DNA of 23,452 nt from Aquificaceae bacterium (GTDB lineage Bacteria > Aquificota > Aquificia > Aquificales > Aquificaceae): positions 1 to 23,452 of the forward strand of contig WFYM01000212.1 in the NCBI GenBank assembly GCA_015490115.1, read 5' to 3'. Below are positions 1 through 8,568 of this stretch, one piece after another. The translations under genes were made by a program, and so were the position numbers. How positions within the stretch are numbered: position 1 is the stretch's first letter; each line of letters starts with the position of its first letter. The notes beneath the pieces are model-generated. The model made no database searches, was not told where the DNA came from, and saw only the letters and a program-made list of their open reading frames with translations.

Positions 1-179
1 CCTTCCTCCTCACGAGCGCTCCCCTCTCTTACGGGAGTAGCGGGGGACCTATCCTAAACTCAAAGGGGGAGGTGGTGGGGATAGCGACGTTCATAGTTGC
101 GGGGGAGGGACACGTAAGGAGCATGGGTGTTGCCTCCGACCACATAGCGGAGCTTCTGGAGAGGTGTAAAAACAGATAA
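1..179 (+). CDS. Trypsin-like (HtrA/S1-type) serine protease, C-terminal fragment
   Basis: This is the 3' end of a gene that starts outside the window; the codon frame begins at base 3 and ends at TAA 177-179. The readable 58 residues contain a Gly-Ser-Ser-Gly-Gly-Pro stretch followed by a VVGIATFIV-like strand. This matches the catalytic-serine region (GNSGGP type) of S1/HtrA-family proteases, so the nucleophile Ser would be the second Ser of that motif. No PDZ domain follows the protease core, since the protein ends about 40 residues later. It lies 68 bases before the nos operon on the same strand and is probably a separate transcription unit. Family assignment is good for so short a piece; the substrate is unknown. 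Confidence 0.75.
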   Translation, partial: FLLTSAPLSYGSSGGPILNSKGEVVGIATFIVAGEGHVRSMGVASDHIAELLERCKNR

Positions 180-188
180 AGTCATTAC

Positions 189-217
189 TTGATTTTCTTA
201 TCCGAAATTTGTAAACT
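189..217 (+). promoter_or_regulatory. Candidate sigma-70-type promoter of the nos operon
   Basis: TTGATT (189-194) and TAAACT (212-217) are separated by 17 bases and lie in an AT-rich island between the protease gene and the first cytochrome gene. Each box matches the consensus at four positions. No convincing FNR/DNR dyad is visible, so any nitrogen-oxide or oxygen control would act through something not recognised here. Confidence 0.4.
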
Positions 218-247
218 ATTAGGTAATAAACGTAGGAGGTGCTTCTT

Positions 248-1039
248 ATGAGGGTGCTGATCCTCGGGATAATCCTTCTGGGGGCAGCGGGGTTCCTCAG
301 GGCTGAGTGGAAGCCTGACCCGGAACTTGTGAAGCTCGGGAAGAAGGTCTACATGAGCAGGTGTGTCATATGTCACGGAGAGAAGGGTGACGGGAGAGGG
401 ATCATAGGTGTGATCCACAGGGTGGAGAAGAGCGGACTCGTATGGACCATATACCCGAGGGACTTCACTTCGGGTGTCTTCAAGTTCAGGTCGACACCGA
501 GCGGTTGTCTCCCGACGGACGAGGACCTCATGAGGACCGTCAGAAACGGCATACCGAGATCGGGGATGCCCGGACACGCTGACCTCTCGGAGAAGGAGAT
601 AAGGGCTGTCGTCGAGTACATAAAGACCTTCTCGGAGAGATGGCGCGAGGAGGAACCCTGCGAGCCTATAAAGGTGAAGATGCCAAAGTGGGTAGGCTGT
701 CCCGATTCGGTGGCGAAGGGTAAGGAGCTTTACAAGAAGATGAAGTGCTGGGAGTGTCACGGCATGGAGGGTAAGGGAGACGGTCCTAAGGCTGACCAGC
801 TGAAGGACGACTGGGGAGACAAGATAGTCCCCTTCGACTTCACAACGGGAGCTTTGAAGATGGGCTTCGCACCCGACAGGCTCTACCTCGCCTTCACAGC
901 TGGTCTCGACGGATCGGGTATGCCTTCTTACCAAGACTCCTTGACCGACGAGGAGAGGTGGCACCTCGTCTCTTACGCTCTCAAGCTTATGGGAAGGCTC
1001 GATGACATAAAGAAGTACGGCGGGGGCGTTTGCAAGTAA
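248..1039 (+). CDS. Periplasmic diheme cytochrome c, putative electron donor in the nos operon
   Basis: This 263-residue exported diheme cytochrome c is the first gene of the nos operon. A Sec signal peptide occupies about residues 1-19. Two heme-attachment motifs are present: CVICH at 39-43 and CWECH at 167-171, each followed by a G-[ED]-x-G-x-G-D-G-like loop as in class I cytochromes. Each domain has a later Met in a G-M-P context that could be the sixth heme ligand. I chose ATG 248, not the in-frame GTG at 239, because AGGAGG at 234-239 is correctly spaced for it and the GTG overlaps that site. The gene ends 18 bases before nosZ. The position suggests electron delivery to NosZ, as proposed for NosC-type cytochromes of clade II clusters. 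The N-terminal part of the protein at 14211-15641 is clearly related to it. Confidence 0.88.
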   Translation: MRVLILGIILLGAAGFLRAEWKPDPELVKLGKKVYMSRCVICHGEKGDGRGIIGVIHRVEKSGLVWTIYPRDFTSGVFKFRSTPSGCLPTDEDLMRTVRNGIPRSGMPGHADLSEKEIRAVVEYIKTFSERWREEEPCEPIKVKMPKWVGCPDSVAKGKELYKKMKCWECHGMEGKGDGPKADQLKDDWGDKIVPFDFTTGALKMGFAPDRLYLAFTAGLDGSGMPSYQDSLTDEERWHLVSYALKLMGRLDDIKKYGGGVCK

Positions 1040-1057
1040 TTTGAGGAGGTGAGGACC

Positions 1058-2836
1058 ATGAACAGGAGGGACTTCTTTAAGTTCGTCGGGCTTGGAGGTG
1101 CGGTTGTAGGTATAGGCTCCCTCCTTCCCTCCCAGTCGGTCGCCGGAAGGAGGGGCGGGCTAAAGTACGAGGTAAAACCCGGGGAGCTTGACGAGTATTA
1201 CGGCTTCTGGAGCGGAGGACACTCGGGAGAGGTTAGGGTCCTCGGCATACCCTCCATGAGGTGTCTCAAGAGGATACCCGTCTTCAACATGGACGTGGCG
1301 ACGGGATGGGGAATAACCAACGAGAGCAAGAAGCTCCTCAGGGGCAAATACGTTGGTGACACCCACCACGTCCACGGCTCTTACAAGGACGGGACCTACG
1401 ACGGTAAGTATCTCTTCGTAAACGACAAGGCGAACAACAGGGTAGCGAGGATAAGGCTCGACTACATGGAGACGGACGCGATAGTTGACATACCCAACTG
1501 TCAAGGCGTCCACGGACTATTCCCCCAAAGGTATCCCAAGACGGAGTGGGTTGTTGTAAACGGTGAGTTCCAAGTCCCGGTTCCCAACGACCCGAGGAAG
1601 CCACCGAGCAAATACTACGGCGTCCACACGATCATAGACGCGGAGAGGATGGAGATCGTATGCCAGATAATCCTCGAGGAGAACCTCGACCTCGCAGCTA
1701 CCGACTACCAAGGTAAGTACTCCATGGCAAACTCCTACAACCCCGAGCAAGGAGTCACCATATCGGAGATGCTCGCTTGGGATCAGGACTATCTGATCAT
1801 CTTCAACTGGGAGAAGGTGAGGGAAGCCTTGAGGAGAGGTGCTTACACCGTCGTGAACGGGGTAAAGGTCATAGACGGGACGAGGAAGACGGGATACCCC
1901 GGACTCGTCCTCAGGATACCCGTTCCCAAGAACCCCCACGGTGTTAACGTAACACCAGACGGTAGATACGCCATAAGCTCGGGTAAAGTGGATCCTACAT
2001 GCACGGTCGTCGACCTCGAACTCGTTGACAAGGCGTTCGAGGGCAAGATAAAGCCTGAAGACTGCATAGTAGCCCAGCCCTACGTGGGACTGGGACCCCT
2101 CCACACCACCTTCGACGGAAGGGGGAACGCCTACACCTCCTGCTTCATAGATTCGACCGTCGTCAAGTGGAACATAGAGAAAGCCATAGAATCTCCGAGG
2201 AGGTCCAAAGACGCCATAGTCGACATAATCGACATCCACTACCAGATAGGACACATAATGGCTTCGATGGCAGAAACCAAAGAGGCGGACGGGAAGTGGC
2301 TCGTGGCTCTTAACAAAGTTTCGAAAGACAGGTTCCTAAACGTCGGACCCCTCAAGGTGGAGAACGACCAGCTCATAGACATAAGCGGTAGGAAGATGAA
2401 GCTGGTAAAGGACGAACCCGCTTGGCTCGAACCCCACGACTGCATAATCGTGAGGAGGGACATAGTCGAGAAGGTGGTAAAGCACAGGCACGACATGTTC
2501 GAGCATCCCTTAGCGGTTACCAAGTCCGAGATAATCAGGAAGGGAAGACACGTTATAGTGAAGATGACCGCAAACGCACCCGTCTACGGACTCACCGAGA
2601 TAAGAGTAAAGAAGGGGGACAAGGTGACCTTCATAGTCACCAACAACGACGAGATACAGGACCTCACACACGGCTTTTGCATATCCAACTACAACATAAA
2701 CTTCGTCGTAGCCCCCTTCCAGACCAAGTCGGTCACCTTCATAGCAGACAAGCCGGGGGTCTTCTGGATCTACTGCACCAACTTCTGCCACGCTTTGCAC
2801 CTCGAGATGAGGTCCCGCTTCATCGTGGAGGCTTAG
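1058..2836 (+). CDS. nosZ: Nitrous-oxide reductase NosZ with a Tat signal
   Basis: NosZ reduces N2O to N2 in the periplasm using a CuZ and a CuA centre. The 592-residue protein has an N-terminal seven-bladed propeller and a C-terminal cupredoxin. CuZ histidines are recognisable: H103 and H104 (DTHHVH), H152 (GVHG), then the NPHG, GPLH, IGH and EPHD histidines, giving all seven expected. CuA ligands are H538, C573, C577, H581 and M584 in a CTNFCHALHLEM context, with the same spacing as in well-studied NosZ. The N terminus starts MNRRDFFKF, a strong twin-arginine signal. ATG 1058 follows GAGGAGGTGA; an in-frame GTG at 1049 lies inside that site. Surrounding genes resemble clade II operons, yet clade II enzymes usually carry Sec signals. 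Downstream nosR starts 4 bases after the stop. Confidence 0.97.
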   Translation: MNRRDFFKFVGLGGAVVGIGSLLPSQSVAGRRGGLKYEVKPGELDEYYGFWSGGHSGEVRVLGIPSMRCLKRIPVFNMDVATGWGITNESKKLLRGKYVGDTHHVHGSYKDGTYDGKYLFVNDKANNRVARIRLDYMETDAIVDIPNCQGVHGLFPQRYPKTEWVVVNGEFQVPVPNDPRKPPSKYYGVHTIIDAERMEIVCQIILEENLDLAATDYQGKYSMANSYNPEQGVTISEMLAWDQDYLIIFNWEKVREALRRGAYTVVNGVKVIDGTRKTGYPGLVLRIPVPKNPHGVNVTPDGRYAISSGKVDPTCTVVDLELVDKAFEGKIKPEDCIVAQPYVGLGPLHTTFDGRGNAYTSCFIDSTVVKWNIEKAIESPRRSKDAIVDIIDIHYQIGHIMASMAETKEADGKWLVALNKVSKDRFLNVGPLKVENDQLIDISGRKMKLVKDEPAWLEPHDCIIVRRDIVEKVVKHRHDMFEHPLAVTKSEIIRKGRHVIVKMTANAPVYGLTEIRVKKGDKVTFIVTNNDEIQDLTHGFCISNYNINFVVAPFQTKSVTFIADKPGVFWIYCTNFCHALHLEMRSRFIVEA

Positions 2837-2840
2837 TGGT

Positions 2841-3923
2841 ATGCCTCGCCCCCTTCCTCACCTCTTTTTCCTTTTTCTCCTCCTTTTTATTTTTAACGCT
2901 TTCTCCAAGAGTCCCTGGAAGTTCTTCGAACACAGATACAGGTATAAGCTCTCGGACGTTATAGACGCGGACAGGTTCGTCAAAAAGGAAAGGTACTGGG
3001 AAGCATACAAAAACGGGAAGCTCGTCGGTTACGTTTTGATCTCGAAGGACTGGACACCGAACCTTGTGGGGTATTCGGGAAAGCACATGGAAACCTTGAT
3101 AGGCATAGACACGGAAGGAAACATAACCGGTGTGAAGCTGATCTACCACTCGGAGCCTATAGTCTTGATAGGGCTAAGTGAAAGGCAGTATCACGAGTTC
3201 TTAAAGCAGTATAAGGGAAAGAGCATAAAGGGTGAGCTGAGGGTGGGGAGGGAGATATCGATGGACGTTATAACTGGAGCCACCGTAACCGCCGTCGTCC
3301 AGAACTCGATCATAGTGAACAGTGCGAGGATGCTCGCGGAAGCATTGGGGATCTTAAAGGTCAGGAAGGTCTCGAGGAGGAGGATAAAAAAGACTTACGA
3401 GAGGATCCCTTGGGAGGAGCTTCTCAAGATAGGTGCTGTAAAGAGGGTGAGGATAACGGGGAAGGATTTAGGACTCAAAACTGACGAGGTTTACCTCGAC
3501 CTCTACTTCGCGGTCATCGATCCCCCCTCCGTCGGGAGGAACCTCTTAAAGGACAGGGTTTACGAGTTCGCTATGGGGAAAAAGGCAAACTTCGTCCTCC
3601 TCATATTCTCCACCGAAGGAAAGGTCTCCTTTAAAGGGAAGGGTTTTGCGAGGGGTGGTATATTCGACGGCTTCAACATAGAGCAAGGAGGGGTCACCCA
3701 CATATTCAGGGAGACGGACTACAGGATAATAACCGAGAAGGACCTCAAGGTCAAAGACCTTCCCAGTTTTAAGGAAGGGGGCTTGTTCTTCGTGAACTCC
3801 GAGTTCATAGACCCCACGAGGGAGTTCCTCCTGAACCTCATAGTCCCCTTCCGGGTGGACGGTGAGAAGAAGGTGAGGAACTTCTCGGTCCCTTACCGGA
3901 TACCCGGGAGGTTCCTCGAATGA
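2841..3923 (+). CDS. nosR: NosR periplasmic FMN-binding half (split NosR)
   Basis: NosR is the membrane flavo-iron-sulfur protein needed for N2O reduction. This 360-residue protein covers only its periplasmic part. A hydrophobic signal or anchor lies at about 8-22. The FMN-binding region contains D142-V-I-T-G-A-T148, matching the Dxx(S/T)GAT motif flavinylated by ApbE; an apbE gene lies at 15585-16577. Further on, FKGKGFARGGIFDGF followed by an FRETDYR stretch is the typical NosR signature (YSFKGSGYVRGGIFD and FRDRDH type). There are no C-terminal membrane segments and no ferredoxin cysteines; these are in the next gene, whose start overlaps this stop as ATGA. Start ATG 2841 has GGAGG at 2827-2831, inside the end of nosZ. 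The split could be natural or an indel near 3920. Confidence 0.9.
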   Translation: MPRPLPHLFFLFLLLFIFNAFSKSPWKFFEHRYRYKLSDVIDADRFVKKERYWEAYKNGKLVGYVLISKDWTPNLVGYSGKHMETLIGIDTEGNITGVKLIYHSEPIVLIGLSERQYHEFLKQYKGKSIKGELRVGREISMDVITGATVTAVVQNSIIVNSARMLAEALGILKVRKVSRRRIKKTYERIPWEELLKIGAVKRVRITGKDLGLKTDEVYLDLYFAVIDPPSVGRNLLKDRVYEFAMGKKANFVLLIFSTEGKVSFKGKGFARGGIFDGFNIEQGGVTHIFRETDYRIITEKDLKVKDLPSFKEGGLFFVNSEFIDPTREFLLNLIVPFRVDGEKKVRNFSVPYRIPGRFLE

Positions 3924-6151
3924 ACGAAGTGTGGAAGCAAATATGGGAGATGAAAGCTCCTCACATAGTGGCCTTTTCCGTGCTTCTCGCGGTCATACTC
4001 ACAACGCTACTTTTAAAGGACAGGATATCCAAAAAAAGGAAGCTCGTTGACCTTATCAGATACCCCATCCTCTTCGTCTCCTTCCTCTACGTGGGCATAT
4101 ACCTAAAAGCTCAGCCCACAGTCATGAACGTGGTCATATTCTTCAACAACCTAAAGGAAGGCTCATTTCCCCTCTTTAGCCTTTACATGCTCGACCCTTT
4201 CATATTCCTCAGCTTTCTCTTCATAGGTCTCACGATGGTCTTTTGGGGAAGGGGAGCCTTCTGCGGTTGGCTCTGCCCATACGGGGCTATGCTCGAACTC
4301 GCAAACAGGATCTACAGAAAGATCCCCTTCTCAAAGGAGATAGTTGTCCCGTACAACCTACACTGGAGGCTCGTCTACCTGAAGTATTTCATATTCCTTG
4401 CGATACTTACAGTCTCCTTCTTCAGCTTTCACCTTGCGGAGTTCATGGGTGAGGTGGAACCCTTCAAGACCTTCATCCTGAGGCTAAACAGGGAAGCACC
4501 CTTCGTAGCTTACTTCCTGATCATAACAGCCGTTTCTGTCCTCGTCTACAGGGCTTTTTGCAGATACATCTGTCCCCTCGGGGGAGCTATAGCTATACCT
4601 TCGCTCCTTTTTTCGAGGTGGATACCCTTCATGAAGATAAAGAGATACGAACTCTGCAGGAAGTGCGTGATATGCTCCGCTACATGCAGACCAAACGCCA
4701 TAAAAAGGGACGGGAGTATAGACAGGAGGGAGTGTCTTTTGTGTCTCGAGTGCCACGAGAACTTCTGGGACGAGGAACTCTGCCCCGTTCTTCTCAGGAA
4801 AAAGAGAGGACAGCTCAGGAAGTCGGGTCTCGTCCTCGTTTGCATACTACTCATGCTCCTTCCGGTTCCGGCTGAGGGGAAGGTGGTGACCGTCGGAGAA
4901 GGTGGTGAGTTCAGGAGTTTGAGGGAAGCTCTGAAAAACGCAAGGGAGGGTGATACCATCTTAGTGAAGGGTGGCGTCTATGAAGAGAACCTCCTGATAG
5001 AGAAGAGGGTCCACATAAAGGGTGTTGGTGATCCCGTTATCCTATGGGAGGGGACCGACAACCCCTTCATACCCTCGGACGAGGCTTACATAGTGGGGAT
5101 AAGGGCGGACGGAGTTGTGATAGAGGGTCTCGTCCTAAAGCACAAGAGGTCCGGCAGAAAGAGAACCCTCGGCGTGGTTGTTGAGAAGTCGAAGGGTGTT
5201 GTCATAAGAAACACGAAGATAATAGGGACCTCGATAGGTATAAAGGCTGTCGAGAGCGAGGGTCTCGTCGTTGAGAGCAACTACGTGGAGGGTGAGAGGG
5301 AACTCGACGTGAACCAGAGGGGGAACTGCATAGACCTTACGGGTTCCCACAGGGCTGTCATAAGGAACAACAAATTGAGGTTCTGCAAGGACGGTATATA
5401 CATGGAGGTCTCCCACGAGGGTGTTGTCGAGAACAACAGGATAGAGGACTCGAGATACAGCATACATACCATGTGGGTGGACAGGGGGGTTTGGAGAGGG
5501 AACTTCGTAAAAAACAACCTCCTCGGTCTCGCCATCATGTATACGAAGAGGGCGGTCATAGAGAACAACACAGCTGTCGGGAACACGACCCACGGGATAC
5601 TCCTAATACAGGCGGAAAGGAGCGTCATAAGGAACAACGTCGTTATAGGAAACAGCTGCGGTGTTTACTTCTTCGGCTCTTACAAGAACGAGCTTTCCGG
5701 AAACCTGATCATGAACAGCCTGATAGGTATATGGAGTCTCGCAGCCTCGGAGGAGAACAGGATAAGCGGAAACTCCCTTATAAACAACGGGATACAGGTG
5801 AGGTTCATCTCGACGAAGAGGGAAGAGATCTGGGAGGGTAACTACTGGAGCGACTACATAGGTTGGGACGTGGACGGCGACGGCGTGGGGGACTTCCCTT
5901 ACGAAACCGGTTCTTACGTGGACATGGTCCTCTGGAGGTATCCCCTCTCCAAGTTCCTCTTCACGAGTCCGGCCCTTCAAGCCCTTACCTTCGTCGAGAA
6001 GCAGTTTCCGGTCTTTGAAGCTTCGAAGGTGGTGGACCCGAAACCCCTGATGAGACCTCCCCACGAGAACTGGAGGGAGCTTGCGAGGAAGTTCGACGTC
6101 AAGCCCTCCCTCTACTACGCGGACCTTGAGAAGTTTCAGGTGGTTCACTGA
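3920..6151 (+). CDS. nosD: Fusion of NosR membrane/iron-sulfur half with NosD
   Basis: This 743-residue protein joins two normally separate parts. Residues 1-300 are the membrane and polyferredoxin half of NosR: membrane segments at about 14-32, 48-62, 90-110, 152-171 and 194-212, two CX3CP motifs (C115-P120, C214-P219), and two cysteine sets (C246, C249, C252, C256; C272, C275, C278, C288) for [4Fe-4S] clusters. A further hydrophobic segment at about 303-316, ending in PAEG, acts like an internal signal or anchor. Residues 320-743 are NosD, a right-handed beta-helix with many repeated N-N-x-[VI]-x-G-N turns, the periplasmic partner of NosFY in CuZ maturation. This topology would put the clusters in the cytoplasm and NosD outside. 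It overlaps nosR (ATGA) and nosF (TGATG). The fusion is unusual; each half is confidently recognised. Confidence 0.92.
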   Translation: MNEVWKQIWEMKAPHIVAFSVLLAVILTTLLLKDRISKKRKLVDLIRYPILFVSFLYVGIYLKAQPTVMNVVIFFNNLKEGSFPLFSLYMLDPFIFLSFLFIGLTMVFWGRGAFCGWLCPYGAMLELANRIYRKIPFSKEIVVPYNLHWRLVYLKYFIFLAILTVSFFSFHLAEFMGEVEPFKTFILRLNREAPFVAYFLIITAVSVLVYRAFCRYICPLGGAIAIPSLLFSRWIPFMKIKRYELCRKCVICSATCRPNAIKRDGSIDRRECLLCLECHENFWDEELCPVLLRKKRGQLRKSGLVLVCILLMLLPVPAEGKVVTVGEGGEFRSLREALKNAREGDTILVKGGVYEENLLIEKRVHIKGVGDPVILWEGTDNPFIPSDEAYIVGIRADGVVIEGLVLKHKRSGRKRTLGVVVEKSKGVVIRNTKIIGTSIGIKAVESEGLVVESNYVEGERELDVNQRGNCIDLTGSHRAVIRNNKLRFCKDGIYMEVSHEGVVENNRIEDSRYSIHTMWVDRGVWRGNFVKNNLLGLAIMYTKRAVIENNTAVGNTTHGILLIQAERSVIRNNVVIGNSCGVYFFGSYKNELSGNLIMNSLIGIWSLAASEENRISGNSLINNGIQVRFISTKREEIWEGNYWSDYIGWDVDGDGVGDFPYETGSYVDMVLWRYPLSKFLFTSPALQALTFVEKQFPVFEASKVVDPKPLMRPPHENWRELARKFDVKPSLYYADLEKFQVVH

Positions 6152-7035
6152 TGTTGGAGCTGGTGAATGTCAGCAAGCTTTACGGGAGTGTGGAGGCTCT
6201 CAAGGGGGTGTCGCTGAAGGTAAGAAGGGGCGAGTTCGTGGGTATACTCGGTCCAAACGGTGCTGGGAAGTCGACGCTCCTCAGGGTCATGGTGGGCGTA
6301 GAGAAGCCCTCCTCCGGAAAGGTCCTCGTAGACTCGAAGGAACCCTCAAGAGAGGAATGGGCTTCGTTCAGGAAAAAGGTGGGTTTCATGCCAGAGAGGG
6401 TCTCCTTCTACGACAACCTCACGGGTCTCGAGACTTTACTTTTCTTCGCGAAGTTAAAGGGCTTCGGAATTAAGGAGGTGGAGAGGGTCCTCTCCTTCGG
6501 ACTCTTAACCGAGGAGGACCTGAGGAGGAAGGTGGGTGAGTACTCCAAAGGTATGAAGCAGAGGATAAACGTGATGCAGGCTCTCCTCGGTCCACCGGAG
6601 TTCTTGGTGATGGACGAGCCTACCTCCGGTCTCGACCCGGAGGGAGTCGTCAGGTTCTTCGAGATAGTTGAGGAGCTAAAGAATAATGGGACTACGGTCG
6701 TCATGTCAACCCACGTTGTGGGCGAGGTGGAGGAGAGGGCTGACAGGATCGTGATACTGAAGGAGGGGAGGGTCGCAGCTGAGGGTTCCCCGGAAGAGGT
6801 CTACCTCTCCATGCCAGTCAGGTTCGTGGTGAAGGCGAAGAGGTCGGACCTTATCGAGGTCCTCAAGAAGAACGGTGCAGCAAGCGTCACCAAGAAGGGA
6901 GACTTCCTCATAGCCGAGGTCCCTCCGAAGAGGAAGATGGAGTTTCTGAAAGCCCTCTTGGAACACGAAGATGCGGTCGAGGACCTCATCATGAGGGGAC
7001 CCTCCTTGGAGGAGGTGGTCTCGGATGGTAAGTGA
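6151..7035 (+). CDS. nosF: NosF, ABC transporter ATPase
   Basis: This is the cytoplasmic ATPase of the NosDFY complex, which supports assembly of the CuZ centre of NosZ. The 294-residue protein has Walker A GPNGAGKST (34-42), signature YSKGMKQR (131-138), Walker B FLVMDE (151-156) and an H-loop His at 188 (STHV). The ABC domain is followed by a short C-terminal extension of about 80 residues. ATG 6151 shares one base with the nosD stop (TGATG), which implies translational coupling. The gene overlaps nosY by 11 bases. The ATPase alone could be any ABC-2 type transporter; the NosD and NosY neighbours make the assignment. Confidence 0.95.
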   Translation: MLELVNVSKLYGSVEALKGVSLKVRRGEFVGILGPNGAGKSTLLRVMVGVEKPSSGKVLVDSKEPSREEWASFRKKVGFMPERVSFYDNLTGLETLLFFAKLKGFGIKEVERVLSFGLLTEEDLRRKVGEYSKGMKQRINVMQALLGPPEFLVMDEPTSGLDPEGVVRFFEIVEELKNNGTTVVMSTHVVGEVEERADRIVILKEGRVAAEGSPEEVYLSMPVRFVVKAKRSDLIEVLKKNGAASVTKKGDFLIAEVPPKRKMEFLKALLEHEDAVEDLIMRGPSLEEVVSDGK

Positions 7036-7852
7036 GGAGGTGAAGGGTATAGTCCGGAAGGAGGTCCTCGACAAATACAGGACGAGGTGGATACAGCTCT
7101 CGGCGGTAACGCTCCTTATCTTTACCCTCGCCATCTCCTACTTCGGGGGTTCTCCCGCAGGGGTCGTGGGTTTTAGGAAGTTCGAGGCAGTTTTTGTGAG
7201 CCTCCTCACCTTGGTCACCTACCTCATACCCCTTATAGCTTTGGTCCTCGGTTCTGGAGCCTTCCCTGAGGAGAGGGAAAAGGGGACTCTACCGATACTC
7301 CTCTCCTCGGTGGCGACACCCGAAGAACTCTGGACGGGTAAGGTGGCGGGATACGCACTCGTCCTCGCCGGGACGGTGGTCGCAGGCTACCTTCCCGCTC
7401 TCGCCTTGGTCTTTATAAAGTTCGGCTCTTGGGTCCTCCCTTCCCTCCTCGTCTTCCTCCTCTCCTCCTTGCTCCTCGGAACCTCGATGCTTCTCCTTTC
7501 CATGACAGCCTCCCTCCTGATACGTGAAAGGACAAGGGTCCTCGCCCTTTCCCTCCTCCTCTGGATAGTTATAGTCATCCTCTACGACCTCTCCCTCCTC
7601 GGTCTCCTCGTGGTCACAAAGGGTATGGTTTCCAAAGCTCTCTTTACCTTCCTCCTGCTTCTTAACCCCGTGGACGTCTTCAGGATGGTGAACCTCCTGC
7701 ACGTGGGAGAGCTAAAAGCTATGCTCGGCTTCGCAACCGTTGAGATACCACCCTACGTTAGTCCCCCCGTTCTCTGGAGCATACTCGTCGCTTGGATAAT
7801 TGTGCCGGGGGCTTTGGGCAGGCTACTCCTCGAAAGGAGGTTGGCGGGATGA
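7025..7852 (+). CDS. nosY: NosY, ABC-2 type permease
   Basis: This is the membrane permease of NosDFY. The 275-residue protein has about six hydrophobic segments (roughly 20-40, 55-80, 105-130, 137-168, 174-200, 247-265) and the short conserved region around EREKGT between the second and third segments seen in ABC-2 permeases. ATG 7025 is preceded by GGAGGAGG at 7008-7015, inside nosF, and the reading frames overlap by 11 bases. The stop TGA overlaps the next ATG (ATGA). What NosFY moves across the membrane (a sulfur species has been proposed) cannot be decided from sequence. Confidence 0.93.
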   Translation: MVSEEVKGIVRKEVLDKYRTRWIQLSAVTLLIFTLAISYFGGSPAGVVGFRKFEAVFVSLLTLVTYLIPLIALVLGSGAFPEEREKGTLPILLSSVATPEELWTGKVAGYALVLAGTVVAGYLPALALVFIKFGSWVLPSLLVFLLSSLLLGTSMLLLSMTASLLIRERTRVLALSLLLWIVIVILYDLSLLGLLVVTKGMVSKALFTFLLLLNPVDVFRMVNLLHVGELKAMLGFATVEIPPYVSPPVLWSILVAWIIVPGALGRLLLERRLAG

Positions 7853-8568
7853 GGTCCCTTCTCGTTCTTCTTACGGTCATCACCCTCGTCTGGTCCGGGA
7901 CTATAAAGGGAAGGGTGGTCCTCAAAGGTCCCCCTCCCCCTCCCGAGAAGGTGAAGGTTACCATGGACGTCGTTGTATGCGGTAAGGAGGCTGTCCTGAG
8001 GAAAGTGGAGACAGGTCCGAAGGGTGGCGTTAAGGACGCGGTAGTTTGGGTAGAGGGGGCGAAGGGTCCCGTGAAGGGGTCCGAGGTGAGGATAACGATC
8101 AAGAACTGCAAGGTGCATCCGAGGGTGAGCGTCGGCTTCGTGGGGGGCGAGTACGTCTTCAAGAACGAAGACCCCATACTCCACACGATTCAGCTCAAGA
8201 TCGGTCTCGCCTACAAGAAGTGGAGGAAGACGAGACCCCTCGAGACGGGAGCTACCGTTTACAACTTGGCGCTTCCGAAAAAAGGTGTCGAGGTGAGGAG
8301 ACCCATAAAGAGGTTCCACAGGTATCAGGAGAAGACGGGGTACATATACGTGAGGTCAAACGCCCACCCTTGGATGAGGGGCTACATCTTCATCTTCGAC
8401 CACCCCTTTGCGGACATAACGGACAAAAAGGGGAGGTTCAAGATAGAAGGTGTCCCTCCCGGCAGATACAAGCTGAAAGTCTGGCACGAGTTCTTCGGGA
8501 TAAAAGAGCTTGAGGTGGAGGTGAAGGGAGATGAGGAGGTTGACCTTACTGTTTACCTTGGTCCTTAG
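7849..8568 (+). CDS. Secreted cupredoxin-like / carboxypeptidase-regulatory-like protein lacking the copper Cys
   Basis: This 239-residue exported protein has a signal peptide (about 1-16), a central plastocyanin-like region and a C-terminal CarboxypepD_reg-like beta domain (about 186-238, GRFKIEGVPPGRYKLKVWH). It is a clear paralogue of the protein at 10413-11141: both share the FKNxDPxLH, YNLALPKKG and AHxWM segments in the same order. In the paralogue the second segment carries Cys-x2-His-x2-Met; here the Cys is Ser170, with His173 and Met176 kept, and His112 as the other candidate ligand. A blue (type 1) copper site is therefore unlikely, though copper(I) could still bind by His/Met. ATG 7849 overlaps the nosY stop (ATGA) and follows AAAGGAGG at 7833-7840. 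The role is unknown; position suggests copper handling for NosZ. Confidence 0.8.
   Translation: MRSLLVLLTVITLVWSGTIKGRVVLKGPPPPPEKVKVTMDVVVCGKEAVLRKVETGPKGGVKDAVVWVEGAKGPVKGSEVRITIKNCKVHPRVSVGFVGGEYVFKNEDPILHTIQLKIGLAYKKWRKTRPLETGATVYNLALPKKGVEVRRPIKRFHRYQEKTGYIYVRSNAHPWMRGYIFIFDHPFADITDKKGRFKIEGVPPGRYKLKVWHEFFGIKELEVEVKGDEEVDLTVYLGP

Noticed and set aside
189..202. FNR/DNR site upstream of the first nos-operon gene
   Set aside because: TTGAT-TTTC-TTATC has only one good half-site; the second half does not match ATCAA.
185..964. Long open frame on the minus strand opposite the first cytochrome gene (259 codons)
   Set aside because: No recognisable domain or ribosome site, composition typical of an antisense shadow; the + strand has a clear diheme cytochrome with signal peptide.
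2422..2964. Open frame of 180 codons on the + strand across the end of nosZ
   Set aside because: Out of frame with the conserved CuA region; rich in Arg, His and Gln with no family resemblance.
7289..7702. Glu/Gly-rich 137-codon frame on the minus strand within nosY
   Set aside because: Low-complexity antisense of Leu/Ser-rich membrane helices, with no independent support.
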